DNA of 64,000 nt. Origin: Edaphobacter lichenicola. GTDB lineage: Bacteria > Acidobacteriota > Terriglobia > Terriglobales > Acidobacteriaceae. Under the pieces are notes generated by a model, which saw only the letters and a list, made by a program, of their open reading frames with translations, was not told the origin of the DNA and did not search any database. The stretch spans positions 3,286,001 to 3,350,000 of the forward strand of contig NZ_CP073696.1 in assembly GCF_025264645.1 (NCBI RefSeq), given 5' to 3'. Of the stretch, positions 53,068-61,454 are shown piece by piece; within the stretch, counting starts at the first letter, position 1; each line of letters opens with the position of its first letter. The position numbers were made by a program, and so were the translations under genes.

Positions 53068-53949
53068 ATGTCCAAGATCAAATCGATAAAGTGGATTTTT
53101 GTTGGTGCGAACCAGATAAGAACTGGCTGGCGCGCTCTTTTGTTCATCATGTGCTGGATAGCACTCTATGCAGCAGTGGGACTACCTTCGCGTCATCTCC
53201 TGCACGTTGATAAGGGGCGCGAGATTCCTTTTCATGTTGCTGCAGTCGGTGAAGCTCTGCAACTCATCGCTACACTCGGTGCGACGTGGGTAATGTCGAA
53301 AGTGGAACGTCGCGACATCTTCGCCTACGGACTATCAGGACCGCGTTTCCTTGCCTGGTGTGTGCGCGGCTGGCTAATTGGCTTGGCCGCTGTATCGCTC
53401 ATGATCTTGAGCTTGTGGAGCCTTGGCTGCTGGCATTTCGATGGAATCCATACTCACGGTAGCTCGGCACTTCTTTATGCGATTCTTTGGGGCGTCTTAT
53501 TTTCAGCGGTTGCCTTCAGCGAGGAGTGCACTTTTCGTGGCTATCTGTTCGTGACTCTGAGCCGTGGCATGAATGCCTGGCCCGCTGCGGTATGCCTATC
53601 CATACTCTTCGCAGCTGTCCATTTGAGTGGGAGTGGTGAGAACTGGTTTGGCATCTTTGCTCTTTTCTTTACGGGCCTGATGTTCAGCTTTATTGTTTGG
53701 CGGACTCAATCTTTGGCCGCCGCCTTTGGTTTGCACGCATCCTGGGACTGGGCGCAATCCTATCTATACGGAGTCGCAGACAGTGGCAATCGAATACATG
53801 GATATCTGGTCAGGTCGCACATGAGTGGTAACGAATTGCTTAGTGGAGGTTCCGTCGGTCCAGAAGGAAGCATCTTGGTCATCCCAGTCATGCTGCTCAT
53901 CGCGGTGACCGTCCATCTCACAACGGGCCCCAGACATTCGTCTGACTAA
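53068..53949 (+). CDS. CPBP-family intramembrane metalloprotease
   Basis: About 293 residues from the ATG at 53068; the frame extends upstream to 52897 but that part is not protein-like. Six to eight TM segments carry the CPBP (Abi/CAAX-protease) motifs: SEECTFRGYL (EExxxR), the FAAVHLSG His and the later HASWDW His. These form a zinc or water-activating site within the membrane. Bacterial members are linked to peptide maturation or bacteriocin immunity. It lies in the same direction as the padR-HAAS pair, 235 bp after it. Confidence 0.88.
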   Translation: MSKIKSIKWIFVGANQIRTGWRALLFIMCWIALYAAVGLPSRHLLHVDKGREIPFHVAAVGEALQLIATLGATWVMSKVERRDIFAYGLSGPRFLAWCVRGWLIGLAAVSLMILSLWSLGCWHFDGIHTHGSSALLYAILWGVLFSAVAFSEECTFRGYLFVTLSRGMNAWPAAVCLSILFAAVHLSGSGENWFGIFALFFTGLMFSFIVWRTQSLAAAFGLHASWDWAQSYLYGVADSGNRIHGYLVRSHMSGNELLSGGSVGPEGSILVIPVMLLIAVTVHLTTGPRHSSD

Positions 53950-54142
53950 CACCTTCCATCCGAGGCACATTCGATTCGCGCATTGGCGATTTGTCAACAA
54001 TGGCGCTTGCGCCGAAGCGTCCTCCTCGGCGAGTTCGATCCACCCCACGGATCAAAGGCGTCGCGCTTACGTGGTCATCTTCACCACGGCCTCCGTTCGC
54101 CTCTTCGATACCTTGCTCAGTGCTGACTAGCAACCTCGTCCC

Positions 54143-54676
54143 TTAAGCCCCCGGTCTCCGCCTGCATTCCAGATGATCGCCCTGCACCCAGCTCAACGCT
54201 GCCGTCTTGCTCACCTGCCAATCGACACTGAACGTATCTGGTCCCTTCGTGGTGTAGACGAACCGGTTCACCGCGTACGCCGCCTTCGCATCCTGGCTCA
54301 CCGGCGACATCATCGTCAGCACATGATTCTGCCAGCCGTCCTCGCTCGCGTATGACGCCGCTCCAAAGTTATTCGCGTCAAATTCCACCAGCCGTCCCTG
54401 CGCCGCGTCATAGCCAATCAGGTACTTCGCGATGTACCCCGTAGCCGGCTGCACATCCTCCTCCGTCAACTCCAGCCACTTCCCACCCACCGTCATCGCT
54501 CCACCGAACGTGGACTTATGTACCGTCTTCCCGCCGCCCATTAGACCAACGCAATCCCATGCGCCCGCAAATTGAAAGTCTTCCGGCACCACCGCCATCG
54601 GTTTGTTCTGCGCCCGCACGGCAATCGTCATGCAAAGCAGTACCGCCATCCAACCATAAAGTTTGCGCACGTCCAT
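54143..54676 (-). CDS. Secreted hypothetical protein (DUF1579-like)
   Basis: About 177 residues from the ATG at 54676, with GGAGG directly before it; the frame continues to 54775 but without signal-peptide character. A signal peptide (LYGWMAVLLCMTIAVRAQ) is followed by a beta-barrel-like domain starting FQFAGAWDCVGLMGGGKTVH, with SKTAALSWVQGDHLECRR at the end. The pattern resembles DUF1579 or lipocalin-like folds, which is a weak match. The function is unknown. It lies 140 bp downstream of the TetR gene on the same strand. Confidence 0.72.
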   Translation of the reverse strand: MDVRKLYGWMAVLLCMTIAVRAQNKPMAVVPEDFQFAGAWDCVGLMGGGKTVHKSTFGGAMTVGGKWLELTEEDVQPATGYIAKYLIGYDAAQGRLVEFDANNFGAASYASEDGWQNHVLTMMSPVSQDAKAAYAVNRFVYTTKGPDTFSVDWQVSKTAALSWVQGDHLECRRRPGA

Positions 54677-54816
54677 CCTCCAGGTTTCAAATATCGCTCG
54701 AATATTGTGGTAGACGCTCCCATGCTTCGAACGTCTCGTCGACAAGGTTCCCATGACCCCGTTCTGGCCAACCAAGGGGACATTTGTAGATCATTCATTG
54801 CTCTTCTTATTCGCGA

Positions 54817-55461
54817 TCAACTACGTCTGCGTTCTGGGGAAAGTTTAGGCCGCTGCGGGTCGTATTGCTCAAGGAGGAGACCCAGTCCCACTTGGAAGCG
54901 ATCTTTTCCGATCTCAATCCGACCGCCTTTGAAGATCTCCGCAATTTGGGGGAAGTCACCTGTAGCTATCTGTGCTGTTGCGAATTCCAGGTCAACTTCT
55001 TTTTCGCTGGCTGCTTCGCGGAGAGCATGACCAAAGACGAAGTCGTCGACCATAGCGAGCAGTGTGAGCTTCTGCTTTGCTGTCATCGAAGTCTTTGCGA
55101 GTGCCTCCAGGCACTGCTCCATATGCCGCATCGCATTGACTCCGGAGGGGGCCGACTGCATCGAGACGAGTGCCCAAGGGTGACGGAGGAACATCGAGTG
55201 AGTCCGGGTAGCAATCGCCGTGATCGCAGGTTTCCAATTCTTGGGCACCGATTCAAGAAGCGCCACACTCATCAGCGCGTCATCCATCACCGCGATCAGA
55301 TCGTCCTTGGTCTTGACGTAGTAGTAAAGACTCATTGTTCCGACGTTTAATTCCTGCGCCACACGACGCATCGAAACCGCCTCAAATCCTTCCGCATCGG
55401 CGATGGCAAGTGCGGCGGCTGCGATCGTCTCCCGGCTTAGTTGTACTTTTGTTCTTGCCAT
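54817..55461 (-). CDS. TetR-family regulator (TetR class C-terminal domain)
   Basis: This 214-residue protein has the N-terminal HTH LSRETIAAAALAIADAEGFE and AQELNVGTMSLYYYVKTKDD, and the C-terminal part typical of the TetR/TetR_C-like group (HPWALVSMQSAPSG, DDFVFGHALREA). The first 28 residues are almost identical to a truncated copy at 56440-56547, so one is derived from the other. It may regulate the short-chain dehydrogenase or the FAD monooxygenase nearby. Confidence 0.9.
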   Translation of the reverse strand: MARTKVQLSRETIAAAALAIADAEGFEAVSMRRVAQELNVGTMSLYYYVKTKDDLIAVMDDALMSVALLESVPKNWKPAITAIATRTHSMFLRHPWALVSMQSAPSGVNAMRHMEQCLEALAKTSMTAKQKLTLLAMVDDFVFGHALREAASEKEVDLEFATAQIATGDFPQIAEIFKGGRIEIGKDRFQVGLGLLLEQYDPQRPKLSPERRRS

Positions 55462-55659
55462 TCGTGCACCGCACCCCGGTATTGCAATCTACGACATAAG
55501 ACCCAGATGAGATTTCCGACAGAGTCATATTTATCTCTCCTTCCATAAGTCCGCAAGAGGGTATTAGTTCCCATCACATGTTTTTCTCCCTTCTGTTCCA
55601 CTTGTCGGAGATAGATTTCCGAAGCGATCATTGTTCGTTTTAGAACAGGGATTCTGCCG

Positions 55660-56409
55660 CTAAATTTCGTGCCCCTTTGGTAGGATCATCAATTGCGGTA
55701 TACGCACGTGCGATGGTTGTTGAAGTAGAAATAAGATCATGCGGGCTATGTCATCTGGCAGCAATGGTTCCGATATGCCCATGAGCTGAGTCGGGTGGAT
55801 CTCCCAACCATCGTGAAGTCCTGTTCGAATCAAGCCAGGTTCAATACAAGATACTTGAACATCCGTCTTGCTTAACTCCATGCGCAAGGCTTCAGAGAGT
55901 GCTTCGATCGCATGTTTCGTCCCAGCATAAGCGCCCGCGGTAGACCTCACCTTCTTGCCTAAAACACTCGAAACGTTGATTAAGTGTCCTGTTCGCTGAC
56001 TGACGAAATGTTTTAGAAAAGCGTAGGTGACGCGGAATGCAGCCTCAACGTTGACGCGAACCATCTCACAGACTCGATCGATGTCGATGTCTTGTATCTG
56101 CCCTACCTCCAGGATTCCGCCATTATTGAGGCAAACGTCGCATCTGCCAAAACTCTCAAGTGCTGTTGAGAGTAGAAGATGCGGGAGCGCGGAGTCTTGC
56201 AGATCACCGGCGACAACCACGGACGCCGTTTGCATGGTCGCTGCCAATGCGTTGAGCTTCGATGTCGAACGGCCACTGAGAACAAGCTGATATCCTGCGC
56301 CAGAAAGCGCCTTTGCGACTGCTGAGCCGATTCCGCCAGTCGCACCAGTAATTACCGCTACCCTCTTGTCGGCATCGCCGCCGTTCGTTTCCTCCGCCGT
56401 TTGCAACAT
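55660..56409 (-). CDS. Short-chain dehydrogenase/reductase
   Basis: This 249-residue classical SDR has TGATGGIGSAVAKAL (nucleotide binding), NNGG in place of NNAG, the active-site Ser in INVSSVLGK, and Tyr/Lys in YAGTKHA. NADPH preference is suggested by the SGRS segment after strand 2. It is cytosolic; the substrate cannot be deduced. It is divergent from the FAD monooxygenase, and the tetR remnant lies between them on the same strand. Confidence 0.92.
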   Translation of the reverse strand: MLQTAEETNGGDADKRVAVITGATGGIGSAVAKALSGAGYQLVLSGRSTSKLNALAATMQTASVVVAGDLQDSALPHLLLSTALESFGRCDVCLNNGGILEVGQIQDIDIDRVCEMVRVNVEAAFRVTYAFLKHFVSQRTGHLINVSSVLGKKVRSTAGAYAGTKHAIEALSEALRMELSKTDVQVSCIEPGLIRTGLHDGWEIHPTQLMGISEPLLPDDIARMILFLLQQPSHVRIPQLMILPKGHEI

Positions 56410-56439
56410 ATGCTTCCTCGATTCGTCTGCAAGTCAAAA

Positions 56440-56547
56440 TTACCCGCCATCTCCCACCTTCATCGCCTCAAATCCTTCCGCATCGGCGATAGCGAGTGCG
56501 ACGGCGGCGATCGTTTCCCGGCTTAGCCGTACTTTTGTTCTTGACAT
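56440..56547 (-). pseudogene. Truncated tetR copy (N-terminal 28 residues)
   Basis: The minus-strand frame from the ATG at 56547 reads MSRTKVRLSRETIAAVALAI and ADAEGFEA, matching the intact TetR at 55461 at all but a few positions, then diverges to a 7-residue tail and stops. It seems that a tetR gene once stood here, facing the FAD monooxygenase, and was cut when the SDR gene region became joined. Confidence 0.8.
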
Positions 56548-56588
56548 TCGTACACCGTACCACTATATCTTTTCGTACGATGTACGAA
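56541..56588 (+). promoter_or_regulatory. Promoter with overlapping 14-bp inverted repeat before the FAD monooxygenase
   Basis: TTGACA (56541-56546) and TATATC (56564-56569) are spaced by 17 bp. TTCGTACACCGTAC (56547-56560) and GTACGATGTACGAA (56575-56588) are inverted arms with one mismatch and a 14-bp spacer. The monooxygenase ATG (56580) lies in the right arm about 10 bp after the -10, so the mRNA may be leaderless. Confidence 0.7.
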
Positions 56589-57929
56589 AACAATGTGGTG
56601 CCAGGAAAAAGTGTACTGATCGTCGGAGCTGGACCAACTGGGTTGACGCTTGCGCTCGACCTTTTACGCCGCGGAATATCCTGCCGCTTGATTGAGGCCG
56701 CGGAAACACCGTTCACTGGCTCTCGCGGCAAAGGCCTGCAACCGCGAACACTCGAGATCTTCGATAACCTCGGGATCATCGAACCGATCCTCGCCGCCGG
56801 TGGGCTCTATCCGAAGATGCGCATTCACCTAGGTCCTCTTTCGATTCGCATGGGCTCGCTAGGTTCGTCCAAACCTGCGACCGAGAGTATCCCTTATCCA
56901 AATCTCTGGATGGTGCCGCAATCGCGCACCGAGGCCATCTTGCGTGAGCGTCTACATGCTCTCGGTGGCCGAGTAGAGTTTAATTGTGCGATCACCAACG
57001 TTCAGCAGAGTCAGGACAGCGTTGATGCTACGTTCTCGAACGGCGAAACGATGCAAGTGGACTATCTGGTTGGATGTGATGGTGGCCGCAGCACCGTGCG
57101 AAAGATGCTTGGCCTGAAACTGGAGGGCGAAGCGATCGACGAAAAGCCCATGATCGTCGCGGACGTCGAGATCGATAGTCTGGATCGCAGCGACTGGCAT
57201 ATCTGGCCATTCGTCAAAGGTGGCGCGATTGGGCTTTGCCCGTTGCCGAACACATCGCTGTTTCAATTGACCGCGAAGGCGGAGGCTGTTGGGGAAGATG
57301 TCGAAGGTGTAGTGCTCAAGGCCACCGGGCATCGCATCGAATGCGTCACGTGGAGGTCGATCTATCAGCCCGCCGTCCGCATGGTAAATCGCTACCGTGT
57401 CGGCCGTGTGTTCCTCGCAGGAGACGCCGCGCACGTGCATCCGCCTGCAGGAGGACAGGGTTTGAATACCGGCGTACAGGATGCCTACAACCTGGGTTGG
57501 AAGCTGGCCCACGTCCTCCGGGGCGGACCCGATTCATTACTCGACAGCTACCAATCCGAGCGTTTGCCCATTGCCGCCGCTGTATTGGGCTTAAGCAAGC
57601 GGCTGCACCAGACAAGGTCAATCAAGCGCGGCGACGCGACCAATCAACTCGCCTTGCATTACCGGTCTAGTTCTCTATCTTCGGGCAATGCACTGGGAAC
57701 TCTGCTACCCGGTGATCGCATGCCGGATGTCCGATTCGACGATGGTAGTAGGCTCTTCGATCACCTGCGCGGACCCCGCGCATCCGAGGTTGCCACGATC
57801 GGAGGGCAACGAATTTTGATTCGCCCCGATGGCTACATTGCACACATCGGTGTGAAGCACTTCGGCGAATATGCGGGAGAGCCCACGCAAGCCATTGAAG
57901 GAACAGTCTCTCTGCAAAGTCGCCGATAG
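56580..57929 (+). CDS. FAD-dependent monooxygenase (PHBH/aromatic hydroxylase family)
   Basis: About 449 residues from the ATG at 56580. FAD-binding motifs are complete: VLIVGAGPTGLTLALDLLRRG (GxGxxG) near the start, the DG motif VGCDGGRSTVRKMLG, and GDAAHVHPPAGGQGLNTGVQ. Such enzymes hydroxylate phenolic rings (phenol 2-monooxygenase, PgaE and tetracycline-hydroxylase-like members) using NAD(P)H and oxygen. The C-terminal thioredoxin-like domain appears shortened, with about 60 residues after RMPDVRF. The promoter region carries a strong palindrome, probably for the TetR whose remnant lies alongside. Confidence 0.92.
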   Translation: MYENNVVPGKSVLIVGAGPTGLTLALDLLRRGISCRLIEAAETPFTGSRGKGLQPRTLEIFDNLGIIEPILAAGGLYPKMRIHLGPLSIRMGSLGSSKPATESIPYPNLWMVPQSRTEAILRERLHALGGRVEFNCAITNVQQSQDSVDATFSNGETMQVDYLVGCDGGRSTVRKMLGLKLEGEAIDEKPMIVADVEIDSLDRSDWHIWPFVKGGAIGLCPLPNTSLFQLTAKAEAVGEDVEGVVLKATGHRIECVTWRSIYQPAVRMVNRYRVGRVFLAGDAAHVHPPAGGQGLNTGVQDAYNLGWKLAHVLRGGPDSLLDSYQSERLPIAAAVLGLSKRLHQTRSIKRGDATNQLALHYRSSSLSSGNALGTLLPGDRMPDVRFDDGSRLFDHLRGPRASEVATIGGQRILIRPDGYIAHIGVKHFGEYAGEPTQAIEGTVSLQSRR

Positions 57930-58055
57930 AAATTCCAGAGAGAAAGCCTTTCGTCACACGTCCCACCAACGAGATCACCAAATGACCCTACGTAGTAAAG
58001 GACACATCCTCGGTGAAATCGCAGCGGTCTTCTTTCGAGCCTTTTCTTCTGCGAG

Positions 58056-58086
58056 CTACAACTGCGTATATAATACACAGTTGTAG
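58056..58086. promoter_or_regulatory. TetR-type operator upstream of the small membrane protein
   Basis: CTACAACTGCGTA and TACACAGTTGTAG are 13-bp arms (one mismatch) around a 5-bp centre. The centre and flanks form a perfect TATAAT (58069-58074). The core equals that of 50846-50872. No tetR gene is adjacent. The rest of 57930-58229 holds only a 34-codon frame (57981-58085) of doubtful reality. Confidence 0.75.
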
Positions 58087-58229
58087 ATGGTCCTCAAATG
58101 AGGACGACTCAAGCTTTTTCCACTGAAAGCTAATAGTGCCGCGGAATAGAGACCACCGGACCATCTTGAAGCGCGACGAATTCCATAGCAATTAGCAAAT
58201 CAAGTACTTGGTTTGGCCAGGAGTCTTTC

Positions 58230-58694
58230 ATGTCGTTGTCAATTCAATCAGGTGTAGAGGTCGTCCTTTTGGCAGCAACGACTTCCGGAGTTCTGGATCT
58301 CATCGCTGCAACGGTCCCCATTGCATCGATGGGCGTCCCACCGAAACGTATGCTGCAGACCATCGCCAGCGCGCAGATGGGCCCCAAAGCGTTCGAGCCC
58401 GGCAAAAACGGCGCCGCTTTAGGTCTCGCTTTCCATTTCTTTATTGCTCTGACAGCCAGCGCCGTTTACTACGTCGCCGCTTGTTACTTAGCGATGCTGG
58501 CCAATCACGCAATCATAGCCGGCCTTGTCTACGGCATTCTCATACATCTTGTCATGACCTTTATCGTTCTACCCATGAGTGCCCTTCGTCGTCCTTTCTC
58601 AAAGGTATCTTTCATCGCCCAGTTCGTCATTCACATGTTTTGCGTAGGTCTGCCGATTGCGCTCGTTGTCAAGCATTTCCACCACCCTGTCTAA
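58230..58694 (+). CDS. Small integral membrane protein
   Basis: This 154-residue protein has about four hydrophobic segments (about residues 8-32, 60-82, 86-112, 124-146) with short loops. It resembles YagU/DUF1440-type or DUF6789 membrane proteins by general pattern only. An operator similar to that of the TetR/hydrolase pair at 50.8 kb lies about 145 bp upstream, so it may belong to the same regulon. The function is unknown. Confidence 0.75.
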   Translation: MSLSIQSGVEVVLLAATTSGVLDLIAATVPIASMGVPPKRMLQTIASAQMGPKAFEPGKNGAALGLAFHFFIALTASAVYYVAACYLAMLANHAIIAGLVYGILIHLVMTFIVLPMSALRRPFSKVSFIAQFVIHMFCVGLPIALVVKHFHHPV

Positions 58695-58805
58695 AGGCAC
58701 CGGTCGTGTCTTTCACCCTGAGAGAAAGCAGGAGAAGACAGTGCCAATCACTCCAAGGGCAGAGTCAAGAATCCGAGAAAGAAGCTACACCTTCAAAGGA
58801 GATTT

Positions 58806-59804
58806 ATGAAAGCCATAACTGGTGTTTCGCTGGCCTTCATCCTTCACGCATCTTTTTACGCGCCAACATTTGTCTCGGCTGCAACCAGCCAGCCTTTCAC
58901 TCAAGAACATGCAAATCCCACCACAGCAGCGATCTGGCAGTCCACGCAGGCAGAACACGTCTATGGATTCCCTGAAATCAAGCACAACAAAAAAGGAACA
59001 CTGACGCTCAATGCAAATGCTCTTACCTTTACCGCAAAGTCGGGCAGCGCGTCGGTCTTACGCGGTTCTGTAACGGCCGTGAGCGTAGGAAACCAGAGAG
59101 TAGAAATCTGGGGTATCCCCGGAAAACTGCTGCGCATGAGCATCCCCGATGGTGGCGGCAGCGCAGCGGCTGCCGTCATGCATCACCGCGTGGACCTCCT
59201 TACTGTTGAGTTCAACGATAACAAGGGAGGCAAGCGCTCTGCGGTCTTCTTCCTGCCTGCGAACGAGGCAGAACATGCTCTTCAGAACTTCGCGCTAGCT
59301 CCCACCCTAAATCGGCAAGTCTCAGACACGAACTGCCAAAATGCACCGATCGAACCCAAGAGCGTGCTCGTCTCTGCTCCGGACTGGAGCAACGCGGAGG
59401 TGCCTGCTGCCTATCGAGCTCTTGTGTATGAGCATCTAATCGAGCGGCTTCAACACGCAAGAGATGTTGAACATGTGTATAGGGACGGCGAGAACGATGG
59501 CCGCGGGACCTGCCCCGAGTACACCGTTCACATCTCTATTGTGACGTTCAAGCAAGGCGATTCCGTGAAACGCGCAGCTCTTGGGTCTATCGGGGAGTTT
59601 GTTGGGACTACACAAATGAAGTTCGATGTCACTATTACGGACGCATCAGGAAAGCTAAACATCAGCAAGCAGATAACCGCCACGATGCGGGGCGAAACCG
59701 AGGACACAGACGTTGCGGATCAAGTTGCAAAGACTGTAGCCAAACGTTATGTAGCCATTTTGAATCGCGCCGAGAAGAGCGCGATCAACACCCCCAAAGC
59801 CTAA
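58806..59804 (+). CDS. Hypothetical secreted protein
   Basis: This 332-residue protein has a signal peptide (cleavage near VSAA, residue 26). The first half (about 45-165) resembles a PH-like or bacterial SH3-like beta domain: GTLTLNANALTFTAKSGSAS and RVEIWGIPGKLLRM. The second half (about 190-320) looks like a DUF4410/lipoprotein-type domain: YRALVYEHLIERLQHARDVE, EYTVHISIVTFKQGDSVKRA, and ASGKLNISKQITATMRG. Periplasmic location is likely. AAAGGAG precedes the ATG. There is no partner gene. Confidence 0.72.
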   Translation: MKAITGVSLAFILHASFYAPTFVSAATSQPFTQEHANPTTAAIWQSTQAEHVYGFPEIKHNKKGTLTLNANALTFTAKSGSASVLRGSVTAVSVGNQRVEIWGIPGKLLRMSIPDGGGSAAAAVMHHRVDLLTVEFNDNKGGKRSAVFFLPANEAEHALQNFALAPTLNRQVSDTNCQNAPIEPKSVLVSAPDWSNAEVPAAYRALVYEHLIERLQHARDVEHVYRDGENDGRGTCPEYTVHISIVTFKQGDSVKRAALGSIGEFVGTTQMKFDVTITDASGKLNISKQITATMRGETEDTDVADQVAKTVAKRYVAILNRAEKSAINTPKA

Positions 59805-59808
59805 CAAA

Positions 59809-59909
59809 GACCCAGCGGGTCATTTTGAATTCCCGTTGGCTGATTCCGGCTTGCCCGCTTGAGGCTACGCTCAGAGAATCTCGGGGTGCCTTCGTGCTTA
59901 GGAAGGCAC
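59809..59909 (+). terminator. Two weak stem-loops after the secreted protein gene
   Basis: GACCC-AGC-GGGTC followed by ATTTT begins 5 bp after the stop codon. A second hairpin, GTGCCTTC / GAAGGCAC with an 8-nt loop (59886-59909), lies 30 bp before the next gene and could hinder or regulate its expression. Confidence 0.45.
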
Positions 59910-59938
59910 GCTAAACTGTAGCCCAAGGAAAATAGCGA

Positions 59939-60556
59939 ATGCCGAATGAGGATCGCACCAAGATAATTTGCGGGAGGACGCCGGAATCAGCCGCCATGTT
60001 GGCAAACGTGAAAAGAGCGATGGCGATCACCGCAAATCTCAATCGTTTGACGTTCAACGATGCGGATGAAATTCGGGCCTTGTTCAGCGAACTGATCGGT
60101 AAAAAGGTAGACGAGAGCTTTTTACTGATCCCTCCGTTCTATACAGCCGGTGGGGACGAGATCCGCGTCGGGCGTAATGTCTTCGTCAATCAGAACTGCA
60201 CGTTCTACGACCTTGGCGGCCTCGACATCGCGGACGACGTGATGATCGGGCCAAACGTCAGCCTCATCACAGCAGGCCATCCCCTTGAACCTTCGCAGCG
60301 ACGCTCCACCACCGGAAAGCCCATCGCAATTGGGAAAAATGTATGGATCGCAGCCGGTGCGATCGTCATCGGTGGCGTAACCGTGGGTGAGAACTCGGTC
60401 GTCGCGGCGGGTTCCGCGCTGGCGCAAATCGCCTTCGAAGCTGGTTTTGCAGACCATGCCCATTTCTCAAATGTTTTCCGAAGACATACTGGTCTCACCC
60501 CTTTGAACTACCGTCGACAATTCAAATCTCGGGTGGGTCACGCACGTCAGTCCTGA
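59939..60556 (+). CDS. Fusion of a maltose/galactoside O-acetyltransferase-like LbH protein with an AraC DNA-binding tail
   Basis: The 205-residue product starts as a left-handed beta-helix acetyltransferase: an N-terminal helical Mac-like region, then hexapeptide turns (VFVNQNCTFYDLGGLDIADD, IGPNVSLITAGHPLEPS with the catalytic His114, IGKNVWIAAGAIVIGGVTVG). After VVAAGS (residue 159) where the family would continue with VVTKDVP-like sequence, the frame changes without break into ALAQIAFEAGFADHAHFSNV and FRRHTGLTPLNYRRQF, which is the second HTH of an AraC regulator. The join is in frame. AAGGAA lies 8 nt upstream of the ATG. It may be a hybrid formed by deletion. Confidence 0.82.
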   Translation: MPNEDRTKIICGRTPESAAMLANVKRAMAITANLNRLTFNDADEIRALFSELIGKKVDESFLLIPPFYTAGGDEIRVGRNVFVNQNCTFYDLGGLDIADDVMIGPNVSLITAGHPLEPSQRRSTTGKPIAIGKNVWIAAGAIVIGGVTVGENSVVAAGSALAQIAFEAGFADHAHFSNVFRRHTGLTPLNYRRQFKSRVGHARQS

Positions 60557-60593
60557 TCGCTCTCAGCCGGGCGTTCCGCGGCAAACTGCTCAT

Positions 60594-60884
60594 TCAGCGG
60601 GGACCAAAGCCAGAATACGGAGTAAGCTCAGTGGTCATGGCAACCTCTAGCATGCCTCGCTTGGCTAACGGGAGACTTGCCATGATCTGCTCAACCTGAT
60701 CCTGTGTGTTCGCTTCAAAGATCAGAATTGCCCCAGGTTCATCATTTCTCCGCCATATTGCACGAATACTGCCTTCCAAGTACAGCGCACGAACATGCTC
60801 TGCCTCTTCTTCGAGGAGTTGGCGCGTCCACGCAGCCACCGGAAACGCATCAGAGCGACGCCTTGTGACTACTAGAAATTGCAA
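60594..60884 (-). CDS. YciI-like / muconolactone-isomerase-like protein
   Basis: This 96-residue dimeric ferredoxin-like alpha/beta protein starts MQFLVVTRRRSDAF and includes LYLEGSIRAIWRRNDEPGAI, LIFEANTQDQVEQIMASLPL. The pattern fits YciI/muconolactone delta-isomerase relatives. It may be a small isomerase or binding protein linked to aromatic breakdown. An HxlR gene lies just upstream on the same strand. Confidence 0.85.
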   Translation of the reverse strand: MQFLVVTRRRSDAFPVAAWTRQLLEEEAEHVRALYLEGSIRAIWRRNDEPGAILIFEANTQDQVEQIMASLPLAKRGMLEVAMTTELTPYSGFGPR

Positions 60885-60952
60885 TTCTGCCTCCTTGACT
60901 GCTGCTCATTCCGACTCGCTCGCACAATGTCGCGGCAATTTCGCGACTCACT

Positions 60953-61282
60953 TTAAACGCTCCTGCCATCTCCTACATCTCCCCACGCCGCCAAATGATC
61001 GAGGAGAGAACAGACAGACTCTCGCACGCTGTCCTCAAAGTCATATTCAACATGAAGAACGCTATCACTCAGGTCACGCCTGACAACAATGTGCGAGGAT
61101 TCGAGCGACCTCAGATTCGCGCGAAGGCCCTTCTTTGAGGCGGCGGGAGCAAGACGTGTTAGTTGGCTCAAGCGAACCGGTCCGCTCCGCATGGCGCATA
61201 AAATCTGGAGCTTCCATTTGCCGTCCAGGATTTCCTTTACTCTCGTAACTTTCTTAATGTAGACAACACAGTCGTCATGCAT
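60953..61282 (-). CDS. HxlR-family regulator
   Basis: This 109-residue winged-helix protein is short and somewhat divergent: VKEILDGKWKLQILCAMRSG, VRLSQLTRLAPAASKKGLRA, NLRSLESSHIVVRRDLSDSV, HVEYDFEDSVRESVCSLLDH. The conserved N-terminal Cys is at residue 5 (DDCVVYIKK). It is followed downstream by the YciI-like gene on the same strand, its likely target. Confidence 0.87.
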   Translation of the reverse strand: MHDDCVVYIKKVTRVKEILDGKWKLQILCAMRSGPVRLSQLTRLAPAASKKGLRANLRSLESSHIVVRRDLSDSVLHVEYDFEDSVRESVCSLLDHLAAWGDVGDGRSV

Positions 61283-61454
61283 TTCTCGCGATCCTCATAT
61301 ACCGACTTCGACCAACAACAGAAACCGAGCAGAGCGAAAAGTCACGCTTCGCACCGCAATTGTTTCGAGTAGCACTCTGTGGCTGTCCATCTCGTCTGCG
61401 TTGTTGCTCAAAGTCCAGACGCTCCAGGAGCGAAGAGTTTTGCCGAGCCCGTCG

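Noticed and set aside
57981..58085. 34-codon frame before the 58056 operator
   Set aside because: It ends inside the operator and has no clear ribosome-binding site or family likeness.
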